A DNA stretch of 64,000 nt from Mesorhizobium sp. Root102. GTDB lineage: Bacteria; Pseudomonadota; Alphaproteobacteria; Rhizobiales; Rhizobiaceae. This document shows, in pieces, positions 13,093 to 21,153 of this stretch. Made by a program: the position numbers and the translations under genes. The stretch's first letter is position 1, and each line of letters begins with the position of its first letter. The notes below the pieces were generated by a model, which had not been told where the DNA came from, made no database searches, and saw only the letters and a program-made list of their open reading frames with translations. The stretch is from NCBI RefSeq assembly GCF_001425625.1, contig NZ_LMCP01000045.1, positions 193,263 through 257,262 of the forward strand. The letters run 5' to 3'.

Positions 13093-13761
13093 TCAGCCTG
13101 CCTGCGCCACCGCGGCCGATTTCGCCAGCCACTGCCTGACGATCGCGGCGTCGGCGCTGCCGAATTCATGACCCGATACAACAATCCGCGCATCGATCTC
13201 CGCGCCATGCTGGCTGAGCAATGTCACCAGAGCAGGGGCGAAGGGCGCATAGGTGATATCCGCGGCGCCGGCGACGATCAGCACTCGCACCTTGGACAAA
13301 TCCGTCGCCGGCACGTCATCGAGCACCGGCATCGGCCGCAGCAACGCGGCGCGTTCGACCAGGCCCGGATGCAGCAGCATCAGGCTCGAAACCAGATTGG
13401 CGCCGTTCGAATAGCCGAGGAAAATCGTGCGGGAGAGGTCGAGATCGTGGCGTGTGGCCGCGTCAGCGACGAAGCCCGCAAATGCCTGGGTTTCGGTGCG
13501 GATGCTCTGCTGTTCGAAACGCGTCGGCGTGATGCGCGCGAACCAGCGGAAACCGTCTTCCTGGACGATGCGGCCGCGCACGGCGATCAGCACGACACGC
13601 GGCGCGATCTCTCTTGCCAGCGGCACCAATGTCGTCTCGTCGACACCCGACCCATGCAGCAGGAAGAGGCAGTCGCCGGTTGAATCCGCGGGGCTGTAAA
13701 TGCGGTAGCTGAAGGCGAGATCACGCCGCAGCGCACCATCTTGTGGGGTCCTTTCGGTCAT
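13093..13761 (-). CDS. Alpha/beta hydrolase of the phospholipase/carboxylesterase family
   Basis: A 222-aa cytosolic serine hydrolase. The oxyanion segment LLHGSGVDETTLVPLA, the nucleophile elbow FLGYSNGANL, an aspartate in VAGAADITYAP and a histidine in VSGHEFGS give a complete Ser-Asp-His triad in the order of the YpfH/carboxylesterase family. GFRWFARI is typical of the esterase lid region. Natural substrate unknown. Convergent with sthA. Confidence 0.85.
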   Translation of the reverse strand: MTERTPQDGALRRDLAFSYRIYSPADSTGDCLFLLHGSGVDETTLVPLAREIAPRVVLIAVRGRIVQEDGFRWFARITPTRFEQQSIRTETQAFAGFVADAATRHDLDLSRTIFLGYSNGANLVSSLMLLHPGLVERAALLRPMPVLDDVPATDLSKVRVLIVAGAADITYAPFAPALVTLLSQHGAEIDARIVVSGHEFGSADAAIVRQWLAKSAAVAQAG

Positions 13762-13963
13762 GACCTCATCCTTTTGATTTCATGATGATTCCCATCAGTT
13801 TGCCGGCTTCAAAACGCAATATTTTCAAGCTCCGCGAAAGTTGATTGAACCGGGCGCATTACAGTCCGTTTCTTCACCGATACCATTGCTTCGGGAGGAA
13901 TCGAAGCGGTGCGCCGGGGGTCGCATTGCCGGCATGAACAACCAGCTTTGAGGCCTTTTGTCG

Positions 13964-15187
13964 ATGACCACCCAGATTTCCCCGGACCGCCATTCGCGTG
14001 TCCCAGACCGCGATATGCGTGTCTCAGACCGCGATACGCGCATCGATGTGTTGCGCGCTCTCGCTCTGCTGACCATCTATGTCGACCATGTGCCGGGTAC
14101 CGCCTTCGAGTCTCTGACCTACAAGAACTTGGGCTTCTCGGACGCGGCGGAGGTCTTCGTGCTGATCTCCGGCATCTCGGTCGCGCTCGCTTACGGCAAG
14201 AAATTCCAGCCTGGAAATCGGCTGCTGGCAACGTTGAAGATGTGGCGTCGCGCCGGTGTGCTCTATGCCACCCACATCGTCACCACCATGGTGGTGATGG
14301 CCATCTTCTGCGCCGCGGCAGTGTTCGCCAGGCGGCCGGAGCTTTTGACGATGATCAACATCGAGCCGTTGATCAAGAATACCCCACAAGTGCTGATCGG
14401 CATCGTGACGCTCGGCCACCAGCTCGGCTACAACAACATCCTGCCGGTCTATGCCGTGCTGCTTTTGCTGACGCCGGTCTTCCTGCTCTTCGTCAGTTAT
14501 CGGCCGGTCCTGGCACTGGTCGCGTCCGGCGCACTGTGGCTGGTCGCTGGGATCTACCAGATTGCTCCGCCCAACTATCCCGAGCCCGGCTTCTGGTTTC
14601 TCAATCCGTTGTCGTGGCAGTTTCTTTTCAACATCGGCCTGGCGGGCACGCTGCATGTGCGTCGCGGTGGCACCATCCCGGTCAATCGCTGGCTGGTTGG
14701 CGCGGCCTTGGCCTACACCGCGACCGCGCTGGTCTGGGTGCACAGCCCGCTCTGGGGGCAGATCTCCTGGTTTGGCCTGCCTCCGGTGCTGACCGGCTTC
14801 GACAAGACGTTCCTGTCATTGCCGAGACTGCTGCATATCCTGGCGGTGAGCTACCTGATCGTGGCATTCCCCGCCATCTCGAATCTGTTCCGCACCGGGC
14901 GCGATCATCCGCTTGCCATATTGGGCAAACGATCGCTGCCGGTTTTCATTGCCGGAACGGTGCTCGCAATGGCGGCGCAGGTGCTGAAGCTGATCAATCC
15001 GGGCGGATTTGCCTATGACAGCCTGTTGATATCGGCCGGCATCGTCATGCAGTTCGCGGTCGCCTACTATCTCGAATGGCTTTCGGGCCTCGGCTGGTCG
15101 GGGAAAAGCAGGCCCGCGCGCAACGCGGCTCCGCCCGTCCATGCGTCCTTCGGCATGTCGTCGATGGCGACAAGAATGGGGCATTGA
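13964..15187 (+). CDS. opgC: OpgC-family membrane acyltransferase/succinyltransferase
   Basis: Integral membrane protein (about 407 aa, ten hydrophobic segments) of the OpgC branch of the acyltransferase-3 superfamily; OpgC decorates osmoregulated periplasmic glucans with succinyl groups. The family opening TRIDVLRALALLTIYVDHV, the FSDAAEVFVLISGIS block and the PLSWQFLFNIG segment are seen. In rhizobia the substrate would be cyclic beta-glucan, which is inference. ATG 13964 is preferred over TTG 13958 because GAGG lies about ten bases upstream. The N-terminus carries a 21-bp tandem repeat (RVPDRDM, RVSDRDT). Confidence 0.85.
   Translation: MTTQISPDRHSRVPDRDMRVSDRDTRIDVLRALALLTIYVDHVPGTAFESLTYKNLGFSDAAEVFVLISGISVALAYGKKFQPGNRLLATLKMWRRAGVLYATHIVTTMVVMAIFCAAAVFARRPELLTMINIEPLIKNTPQVLIGIVTLGHQLGYNNILPVYAVLLLLTPVFLLFVSYRPVLALVASGALWLVAGIYQIAPPNYPEPGFWFLNPLSWQFLFNIGLAGTLHVRRGGTIPVNRWLVGAALAYTATALVWVHSPLWGQISWFGLPPVLTGFDKTFLSLPRLLHILAVSYLIVAFPAISNLFRTGRDHPLAILGKRSLPVFIAGTVLAMAAQVLKLINPGGFAYDSLLISAGIVMQFAVAYYLEWLSGLGWSGKSRPARNAAPPVHASFGMSSMATRMGH
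13997..14038 (+). repeat. Two 21-bp tandem repeats inside the opgC 5' end
   Basis: Units at 13997-14017 and 14018-14038 differ at four bases and encode RVPDRDM and RVSDRDT, followed by a degenerate third start RID. Being in frame, they lengthen the cytosolic N-terminus by seven residues per unit. Confidence 0.75.
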
Positions 15188-15200
15188 GGCGTCAGGCGTT

Positions 15201-16283
15201 TCAGGTGGACGAGGGGCCGGATGAGGCTCGCACCACGAGTTCGACCGGCAGCAATTGCCGGCTGGTGGGCGAGCCGTCATTTTCAAGGATCGCCTTGACG
15301 GCAAGGCGGCCCATCTCTGCGATCGGCTGGACGATTGTGGTCAACGGCGGCTTGGAAACCGCTCCTTCCGGGACACCGTCGAAGCCGACGATCGAAACGT
15401 CGCCCGGCACCGTGATGTCATGCTGCCGCAGCCAGTCCAATGCATGCAAGGCAATCCTGTCCGACATGGCCAGGATTGCGGTCGGTGTCTCGGCGCCGGC
15501 GAAAATATGGTCAAGGCCGGCCCACACACTCTCCTCGTCATTGACCGTTTCGTAGATCGGCACACGCGAGACGTCGATGTCGACGCGGGAGAGTTCCGCG
15601 AAGTAGCCACGCAGGCGGTCACGCGTCCCGGAATAGAAAGCCTTCTCCACTTGCTCCTGTGTGGTGGGGCCGAAGCCGGAGTCCGCGACGGGCAGGGCAA
15701 GCACCGCAAAGCGACGATGGCCGAGCTCGGTCAGATGTCGGGCCGCTAGGCCGGCCCCGGCGATGTTGTCGACACCGATGGCGGCGACCGCCTCGTCATC
15801 GTCTGAATCGAGATCGAGCGCCACAAAAGGCAGCTTGCGTTCACGCGCCAGTTCGACCAGCTTTGAACCGCCATCGATGCAGAACACGATGAAGCCATCG
15901 ACCAGCGCGCTCTGGATGTTCCAGGCGAGCTGTTCGCTGTTGGCGGCGGATACCAACGAAATCCCGGCGCCGGTCGCGTCACAAGCCTGCGAGATGCTGG
16001 CCATCATCACCCGGGCGAAAGGGTCGTCGAAGAAGTAGGACAGCGGCTCCGCGGTCGCGACACCGATGGCGTTGACCTTGCCGGCGCGCAGCAGCCGGCC
16101 CTTGGGGTCGGGTCCACCATATCCCATAGCCTCGGCTGCCGCCTTGACCCGTTCTCGGACCTCCTCGCGCACGATCTCCGGGCGGGCGAACACGTTGGAC
16201 GCGGTGCCATGCGAGACGCCGGCCGCTTTGGCAATGTCCGCCAGCCGGACCGGTCTTGTCTTTCCAGAGGCCAATGGCGCCAT
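15201..16283 (-). CDS. LacI-family transcriptional regulator
   Basis: A 360-aa LacI/GalR repressor. Residues 12-55 form the helix-turn-helix and hinge (VRLADIAKAAGVSHGTASNV), followed by a periplasmic-binding-protein-like effector domain with IGVDNIAGAGLAARHL and VSIVGFDGVPEGA. The effector is probably a sugar or sugar-like ligand, but nothing nearby names it. It is divergent from two tiny duplicated genes, and the shared intergenic region holds three copies of a 14-bp palindrome, with a fourth between the small genes; autoregulation and control of those genes are inferred. No sugar transporter or catabolic operon is adjacent, which is unusual for this family. Confidence 0.9.
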   Translation of the reverse strand: MAPLASGKTRPVRLADIAKAAGVSHGTASNVFARPEIVREEVRERVKAAAEAMGYGGPDPKGRLLRAGKVNAIGVATAEPLSYFFDDPFARVMMASISQACDATGAGISLVSAANSEQLAWNIQSALVDGFIVFCIDGGSKLVELARERKLPFVALDLDSDDDEAVAAIGVDNIAGAGLAARHLTELGHRRFAVLALPVADSGFGPTTQEQVEKAFYSGTRDRLRGYFAELSRVDIDVSRVPIYETVNDEESVWAGLDHIFAGAETPTAILAMSDRIALHALDWLRQHDITVPGDVSIVGFDGVPEGAVSKPPLTTIVQPIAEMGRLAVKAILENDGSPTSRQLLPVELVVRASSGPSST

Positions 16284-16319
16284 TTTCTTCTCCTGAATTC
16301 ATCCCCTCTAACACTTTCG

Positions 16320-16333
16320 TTGGATCGGTTCAA
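16320..16333. promoter_or_regulatory. Putative LacI-family operator 1
   Basis: TTGGATCGGTTCAA, 37 bp upstream of the lacI-type start. It matches the TTGRATCGATYCAA palindrome of the neighbouring copies with one centre-right mismatch. Its place at the regulator's promoter suggests autoregulation. Confidence 0.65.
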
Positions 16334-16369
16334 ATTCTGGCTTGATCAAGGGGTTGGCAAGACGTATTG

Positions 16370-16383
16370 TTGAATCGATCCAA
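16370..16383. promoter_or_regulatory. Putative LacI-family operator 2
   Basis: TTGAATCGATCCAA, the exact reverse complement of operators 3 and 4. It has the central CG step flanked by dyad half-sites typical of LacI-family sites. It lies midway between the two divergent start codons, about 22 bp from operator 3. Confidence 0.75.
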
Positions 16384-16404
16384 AGCCACGTTTCGTTTCA
16401 TATA

Positions 16405-16418
16405 TTGGATCGATTCAA
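16405..16418. promoter_or_regulatory. Putative LacI-family operator 3
   Basis: TTGGATCGATTCAA, located 22 bp upstream of the first small gene. Its centre is 35 bp, a little over three helical turns, from operator 2. Confidence 0.75.
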
Positions 16419-16440
16419 CTCGTAGGAAAGGACGTATGTC

Positions 16441-16584
16441 ATGCACCCCGTCAGTTTTCTGTTCGAAGACATTTACCGCAACGACTGGAGCATCTCGTCG
16501 AATGCCGCGACGCAAGGGCGCCGTGGCAAGGCCAGCCCATGGGTTCGCGAGCTGCGGTTCCTCGTAGAGCGCAAGCGGAGCTGA
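16441..16584 (+). CDS. Small protein of unknown function, copy 1 of a duplicated MHPVS-family pair
   Basis: Encodes 47 aa beginning MHPVSFLFEDIYRNDW and ending in a basic tail. It is unrecognised, with no signal peptide or membrane segment. Evidence that it is real: a second copy lies 60 bp downstream with the same start context, and between the copies the first 13 codons differ almost only at synonymous third positions (GTC/GTG, AGT/AGC, ATT/ATC, TAC/TAT). AAAGGA precedes ATG 16441 by nine bases; an out-of-frame ATG at 16434 is not conserved as a frame. It lies just downstream of operator 3, so it is probably controlled by the divergent LacI-type regulator. Confidence 0.75.
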   Translation: MHPVSFLFEDIYRNDWSISSNAATQGRRGKASPWVRELRFLVERKRS

Positions 16585-16609
16585 TCCGGTCGGTTTTCGC
16601 GCCTGTCGA

Positions 16610-16623
16610 TTGGATCGATTCAA
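16610..16623. promoter_or_regulatory. Putative LacI-family operator 4
   Basis: TTGGATCGATTCAA, identical to operator 3, between the two small genes and 21 bp upstream of the second start. The operator, ribosome-binding site and coding start were evidently duplicated as one unit. Confidence 0.75.
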
Positions 16624-16644
16624 GCATTGAAAGGAGTGCATGTC

Positions 16645-16791
16645 ATGCATCCCGTGAGCTATCTGTTCGAAGACATCTATCGCAACTATTGGGGCATCGC
16701 GCCGGCTGAACGGCCGGAGGGGCGTCGGTTGGCGAGGTTGCGGCGGCGCAATCGCGAATCGCTTGTCCAGCCCGAGCGCCGGCAGGACTGA
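16645..16791 (+). CDS. Small protein of unknown function, copy 2 of a duplicated MHPVS-family pair
   Basis: Encodes 48 aa beginning MHPVSYLFEDIYRNYW, with an Arg-rich C-terminal half (about 13 Arg), suggesting nucleic-acid or membrane-surface contact, though this is speculation. It is paralogous to the gene at 16441 through residue 16, after which only basic character is conserved. AAAGGAG lies nine bases before the ATG within a GCATGTCATGCA context almost identical to the first copy. It has its own operator (16610-16623), so each copy can be repressed separately. Confidence 0.75.
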   Translation: MHPVSYLFEDIYRNYWGIAPAERPEGRRLARLRRRNRESLVQPERRQD

Positions 16792-16851
16792 TTGTTCCGC
16801 AAACGACGTTTGACGGCCGCGGCCTGGTATCGGGCAGGGCGCCCGGAGGCG

Positions 16852-17226
16852 TCAGGAACGCGCGCGCACCAGCGCGGAGGCAGCGATCGCTAGCCAGCCG
16901 GCGATGAGCAAGGTGCCGCCGATCGGCGCCGACAGCGGGAACAGCCGTGAGCCGATGAAATCGCGAGCCAGCAGGTCGCCGCAGAACAACAGAAGGCCAA
17001 CCAGGAGGGTCAGGCTTCCCACTCGCAGGATCCGGTTCGCGCCAAGCAATCCGGCGGCGAGGAAGACCGGCGCATGCATGAGCAGGAAGGATGCGGCGGT
17101 GCCGACGAAGACCCCGCCCAGATGCGCCGCCGCGGCCGACAGCGCCACGCCGGCGGCGCCACAGAGGCCCCCGGCCAGGACGAGGATACGGCCGCTGTTG
17201 CCGGAAGGTTGCTCGGCCATGCTCAT
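16852..17226 (-). CDS. DUF423-family membrane protein
   Basis: A 124-aa protein with four hydrophobic segments typical of DUF423 (YgdD-like): the glycine/alanine-rich first helix LVLAGGLCGAAGVALSAAAA, a LLMHAPVFLAAGLL segment and the closing SAPIGGTLLIAGWLAI. The family's role is unknown. It lies 42 bp downstream of the MFS gene on the same strand and may be cotranscribed with it. Confidence 0.85.
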   Translation of the reverse strand: MSMAEQPSGNSGRILVLAGGLCGAAGVALSAAAAHLGGVFVGTAASFLLMHAPVFLAAGLLGANRILRVGSLTLLVGLLLFCGDLLARDFIGSRLFPLSAPIGGTLLIAGWLAIAASALVRARS

Positions 17227-17268
17227 GTCCGTGGCTCCGTTATATCAAGAGGAATATACCCAGCCCCG

Positions 17269-18528
17269 TCAGGGCTTGCCGGCGTTGGCGAGCATGTCCT
17301 GCTCGCGGCGTGACTGCGCCAGCCAGTTATACACCGCGCCTCCGGCCATCAAGACGGATGTGCCCAGAAACACCGAACGCATGCCGAAATGGCCACCGGC
17401 AAAGCCGCCCAGCAAGGGGCCGGCGACCTGCCCGACATACTGGGCGGAGATCGACAGCCCGAGCACGTTGCCGCCGACGCCATCGGGCACATTATGACGG
17501 ATAACGCTGGTGATGCAGGGTAAGAGCCCGCCCAGCGCCAGGCCCATCAGGAAGCGCAGGCCGATGAGTTGCCAGCTCTGCGTGACGAAGGCCTGCGGGA
17601 TCAGCAGCAGCGCCGAGACGGCAAGCGCGCCAATGATGACGTTCCAGTGGCCGACGCGGTCGGCGAGCTTGCCGAGATGCGAAGCCGAAAGGATGGCGCC
17701 AAGGGCCGCTGCCGACATGACGACGCCCGATATCAGCGTCACGCGGCTCTGGTCTTCGATGAGCTCCTGCACATAGACGGTGATGATCGGCTCGATCGAC
17801 ATGGTGGCGAAACTCAACAGCATGCCGGTCGCCAGCATGGCGACGACAGGTCGTTTGTCGGGGATTTGTGCCCAGCCGCCTTTCGGCTTCTGCTTCGACG
17901 CGGCTTCTGCTGTTTTCGGCCGGGGATTCTCCTTGATCAGAAACGTGGTCGCCAGGAACGCCAGGAAGATGACGCCGCCGGACAACAGGAAGGTGGCGCG
18001 GATGCCGATCAGCGGCGGCAAGATGCCGCCAACCAGTGGGCCGACCAATGCTCCAGCGGTGATGCCGGCTGACAGCAGGCCGAGCGCCCAGCCGGAACGC
18101 TCCTTCGGCGTCTGCATGGCGACGAGGATGGTCGATCCCGAGGAATAGCCGCCGGCAAAACCGATCAGCAGCCGCAGCAGCACCAGTTGCCAGACGGTCT
18201 GCACCATGCCGGTCAGCGACATGCATATGGCCATGCCGAAGCTGGCGCGAACCAGCATCACCTTGCGGCCGTAGCGGTCGCCGAGACGTCCCCAGAGCGG
18301 CGCCACCAGTGCCGCCGCGAAGAACGTCGCGCCATACGCGATCCCCGACCATTGCACGATCGCCGCGTGGCCCTCGGCACCGAGCTGCTCGATATAGAGC
18401 GGCAGGAACGGCAAAAGCAGCGTCATGGCGACAAGCGTCGAAAACGAACCGGCAAAGCACACGAACAGATTGCGCCGCCAGTGGACGTTGTAGGTGCTGT
18501 CGGTCGCCGGGGGCGTGTTCTGCGACAT
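17269..18528 (-). CDS. MFS drug/metabolite efflux transporter (DHA1-like)
   Basis: A 419-aa major facilitator with twelve predicted helices. The motif between helices 2 and 3 reads PLWGRLGDRYGRKVMLVRA, the classical MFS loop, and GLLSAGITAGALVGPLVGG in helix 5 is the antiporter motif C, pointing to proton-driven efflux. The C-terminal half repeats the loop as LGKLADRVGHWNV. Divergent from a GntR-family regulator with 181 bp between the starts, suggesting local control. Substrate unknown. Confidence 0.88.
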   Translation of the reverse strand: MSQNTPPATDSTYNVHWRRNLFVCFAGSFSTLVAMTLLLPFLPLYIEQLGAEGHAAIVQWSGIAYGATFFAAALVAPLWGRLGDRYGRKVMLVRASFGMAICMSLTGMVQTVWQLVLLRLLIGFAGGYSSGSTILVAMQTPKERSGWALGLLSAGITAGALVGPLVGGILPPLIGIRATFLLSGGVIFLAFLATTFLIKENPRPKTAEAASKQKPKGGWAQIPDKRPVVAMLATGMLLSFATMSIEPIITVYVQELIEDQSRVTLISGVVMSAAALGAILSASHLGKLADRVGHWNVIIGALAVSALLLIPQAFVTQSWQLIGLRFLMGLALGGLLPCITSVIRHNVPDGVGGNVLGLSISAQYVGQVAGPLLGGFAGGHFGMRSVFLGTSVLMAGGAVYNWLAQSRREQDMLANAGKP

Positions 18529-18571
18529 GTCAAAAGTCCTGTCCGAGCAATGCGGAGCCGTGGGTTGCTGC

Positions 18572-18593
18572 GGATACCAATTTGGGATACCAA
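18572..18593. promoter_or_regulatory. Possible GntR-family operator between MFS gene and regulator
   Basis: GGATACCAA occurs twice 13 bp apart (18572 and 18585) and the second copy is part of the palindrome TTGGGATACCAA (18582-18593). Its place in the divergent promoter region makes it a candidate site for the adjacent regulator; no experimental consensus was available for comparison. Confidence 0.35.
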
Positions 18594-18709
18594 GGTGGTG
18601 CCCGTCATGGACGCAAGCTCGGCCGCTGTCAATGTGGCCCTCTCAAACGTGATCGGGAAACGCAGCCGACAAGCCGATCGCCAGCAAACGGCCGGAAGAC
18701 GGAAACGAC

Positions 18710-19375
18710 ATGTCGCAGATGCAGAGCGTCGAAAAACAGCTTCGGCAGATGATCCTGGGCCTTGAGATCGGTCCTGGCGAGAAACTGACCGAGCGCTGGA
18801 TCGAAAGCCGTATCGGCGCTTCGCGAACCCCGGTCAGGGCAGCACTTCTGCGGCTCGAGACCGAGGGCCTGGTCGGCAGGGACGGACGTGGCTGGACGGT
18901 GTCGCCCATCAACCTGGCCGAGCTCGAGCAGATCGCCGTCTACAGGGAGGCGGTCGAGGTTGCGGCACTTCGCCTGACATGCGCCTTGGCGGACCGGGGC
19001 GCCGTCGATGTCATCGAGGCGATGCTCGAGTCCTGCGACAACGACACGCCGCGCGAGGAATGGCATCGTGTCGGCATGGATTTTCACATCGAACTGGCGC
19101 GTCTGTCGGGCAACGAATTCCTGTTCCGGGCGGTCCGCGATGCCATGACGCGCCTGTCGCGGGCGCGCTGGCTGGAGGTTCGCGACGAAGCGGCCCTTGC
19201 TCGCGCCTGGGCCGAACATCGCGCCATTCTGGCTGCCGCGCGCCTTGGCGATGCCGATGAAGCCGCGCGCCTGCTTTCAGGCCACATCGTCGGCAGCCGC
19301 GACCGGCTGGTGACGTCGCTCGCCAACGATCGCCGTGGTCTTCGCGCCAGAGGCTTTGCTGTGGTCGCCGCCTAA
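18710..19375 (+). CDS. GntR-family regulator with FCD ligand domain
   Basis: A 221-aa FadR-subfamily regulator. The winged helix covers residues 5-70 (LTERWIESRIGASRTPVRAA is the recognition region). The C-terminal all-helical FCD domain keeps histidines in FHIELARLSGN, AEHRAILAA and LLSGHIVGSR, which in the family coordinate a metal and the carboxylate effector. Divergent from the MFS transporter, so efflux or uptake of an organic acid-like effector is plausible, though not shown. Confidence 0.88.
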   Translation: MSQMQSVEKQLRQMILGLEIGPGEKLTERWIESRIGASRTPVRAALLRLETEGLVGRDGRGWTVSPINLAELEQIAVYREAVEVAALRLTCALADRGAVDVIEAMLESCDNDTPREEWHRVGMDFHIELARLSGNEFLFRAVRDAMTRLSRARWLEVRDEAALARAWAEHRAILAAARLGDADEAARLLSGHIVGSRDRLVTSLANDRRGLRARGFAVVAA

Positions 19376-19466
19376 GTCGTAGGGATGGGGCGCGCAAAAG
19401 GCGGCGTCGGGACCTGCGCGCACTTTCGGCCTCGCTTCGCGGCCGCCGATGGCGTAAGGAGCGGCG

Positions 19467-19727
19467 ATGGAAAACAACCGATTTGAAACACCTGTGACTG
19501 TGAAGTCAGTCGCGGCGGGAAGCACTCAGCTCTTGCGTACGGCTCGTGAGGCTTCCGACTACCTCCTTAACAGCTGGCCCGGCAAGCGCAGTCCCAAGCA
19601 TCGCGCGGCGCTGCAGGCCTGCCATGACGCGCTCGCCGGCGACAAGCCGGCGATGAACGCCAGGCGCGCGTTCATTGCGGCAGCACGCGAAGTGGACGTC
19701 TTTGTCAGCGACAAGGCGCCCGCCTGA
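19467..19727 (+). CDS. DUF982 domain protein
   Basis: An 86-aa soluble protein of the DUF982 family, common and multi-copy in rhizobia. Diagnostic stretches are ARREASDYLL-like (AREASDYLLNSWPGKRSPKH) and ALQACHDALAGDKPAMNARRAFIAAA. The function is unknown. It is followed by a strong terminator at 19768. Confidence 0.85.
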   Translation: MENNRFETPVTVKSVAAGSTQLLRTAREASDYLLNSWPGKRSPKHRAALQACHDALAGDKPAMNARRAFIAAAREVDVFVSDKAPA

Positions 19728-19767
19728 CACAAGCCGTCATCTGGGGCGGCGATCTGGATTGAGGCAT

Positions 19768-19789
19768 GGCCCGCATCCGCGGGCCTTTT
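19768..19789 (+). terminator. Rho-independent terminator after the DUF982 gene
   Basis: GGCCCGC, loop ATCC, GCGGGCC, then TTTT: a perfect 7-bp GC stem 40 bp after the stop codon. Confidence 0.85.
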
Positions 19790-19793
19790 GCCG

Positions 19794-19946
19794 TCACTTT
19801 GCCGTTTCGGTTTCGCCTTCGGTTTCGTCCTCGGGCTTCGAACGTTCCCGCGCCGCAACCTTGGCTGCCAGCTTCTCGGCCTTCTTGGCCGCCTTCTGGC
19901 GGTCGCGTTCCTTGCGTTCCTGATCGTAATTTGGTGGTCGCGCCAT
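19794..19946 (-). CDS. Small charged coiled-coil-like protein
   Basis: Encodes 50 aa starting MARPPNYDQERKERDRQKAA and continuing with Lys/Ala/Glu-rich sequence to a Glu/Thr-rich end (ETEGETETAK). It is soluble, highly charged and predicted helical over residues 8-38. I recognise this as a short conserved hypothetical type seen in rhizobia; there is no known function. AGGAGCC lies before the ATG on the minus strand. Convergent with the DUF982 gene. Confidence 0.65.
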   Translation of the reverse strand: MARPPNYDQERKERDRQKAAKKAEKLAAKVAARERSKPEDETEGETETAK

Positions 19947-20148
19947 ATCGGCTCCTTTTCACTGCCTCGCGGCTATGGTCCTGCCTAGGAGCATTAGCCG
20001 TCAAACACAACAGCTGAAGCGACAGTGCGGGCTGTTCGTGGCGACGACGGTCCGGGACTTGCAAGATGCGCGGCACAATGGTGTAGGGAGAGCAGGGGCG
20101 CCCACAAACTGCGCAGCGATCCGCCCGTTTGTTTTGATCAAGTGAATT

Positions 20149-21120
20149 ATGGCCACCATACAACGAACGATGGCAAGGGTTTTCTACTATGCGCGCAACG
20201 TCATGCGCGATATCGCACCGCAGGCCCTCTTCCGTCGGCGGTTGGCGGGCCGTCTCGAACAGGCCAGGCTCTCGGATGAGGCGGTGCGGCGGCGGCTGAA
20301 TTACTACAACAAGCTGCAGGACGCGTTTTCGCCTAGCCCGGCTGCAGTGCGTCTCGACAAGCTGCCCTCCACGCCGACCATGTACTACTACGACCTCAAG
20401 GAGTTTGCCCGCTATTTCGATCCGGCATTGCTCGTCGACGTCGAATTCGGCGACGTCATCGAGGTGCCGAACGTGCCGACGCTCGTCAAGGATCGGCCGA
20501 TCCGCGCTGACGACAGCAATGCGGTCATCATGAAATTCAACAAGTTTCGGCACTTCCATATGCCTGCCGACGCAACTGCATTCGCCGACAAGCGTCCGGC
20601 CGTGGTCTGGCGCGGCGATCTCAACAATCCGAAACGGACAAGATTTATCGACGCCGTGCGTGACTTGCCGTTTTGCGACGCCGGCTCGCACAAGCCGAAC
20701 GCGCCGGCCGAGTATAGCAAGCCGTTTCTCAGCATCAGCCAACAGCTGCGCTACCGCTATATCGTCTCGCTCGAAGGCAACGACGTGGCGACCAACCTCA
20801 AATGGATCCTGAATTCGACTTCGCTCTGCCTGATGCCGCCGCCGACATACGAGACATGGTTTGCGGAAAAGCAACTCGAGGCCGGTGTCCACTACGTGCC
20901 GCTCGCCCCGGATTTCGCCGATATCACGGACAAGGTGCGCTATTTCGAACAACACCCGGCCGAGGCGCAACGCATCATTGCCGCGGCTAATGCCTATTGC
21001 CGCCAATTCTCCAACGAGCAGGACGAGCAGGCGATCTCGCTGCTCGTCCTCTACAAGTATTTCGCGCTCAGCGGCCAGATCGAGCCTGATCCAGAGGTCT
21101 GGCGGTTTATCCAGGGTTAG
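20149..21120 (+). CDS. Family 90 glycosyltransferase (CAP10/LpsA-like)
   Basis: A 323-aa predicted cytosolic glycosyltransferase of the GT90/CAP10 family, likely to act in LPS core or surface glycan assembly. Diagnostic blocks are VVWRGDLNNPKRTRFID, where WRG and the basic run bind the sugar nucleotide, YRYIVSLEGNDVATNLKWIL, and the downstream NSTSLCLMPPPTYETWF. No signal peptide. Acceptor and sugar are not evident. Monocistronic. Confidence 0.85.
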   Translation: MATIQRTMARVFYYARNVMRDIAPQALFRRRLAGRLEQARLSDEAVRRRLNYYNKLQDAFSPSPAAVRLDKLPSTPTMYYYDLKEFARYFDPALLVDVEFGDVIEVPNVPTLVKDRPIRADDSNAVIMKFNKFRHFHMPADATAFADKRPAVVWRGDLNNPKRTRFIDAVRDLPFCDAGSHKPNAPAEYSKPFLSISQQLRYRYIVSLEGNDVATNLKWILNSTSLCLMPPPTYETWFAEKQLEAGVHYVPLAPDFADITDKVRYFEQHPAEAQRIIAAANAYCRQFSNEQDEQAISLLVLYKYFALSGQIEPDPEVWRFIQG

Positions 21121-21153
21121 GACGTCGCGTGCCTCGGCACCAAACTTTGCTCG

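Noticed and set aside
16367..16567. Overlapping plus-strand frame of 66 codons at the first microprotein
   Set aside because: The frame is not preserved in the second copy, whereas the MHPVS frame is, with synonymous substitutions.
19705..21006. 433-codon minus-strand frame opposite the GT90 gene
   Set aside because: It crosses the small gene at 19794-19946 in another frame and is a shadow of the GT90 gene.
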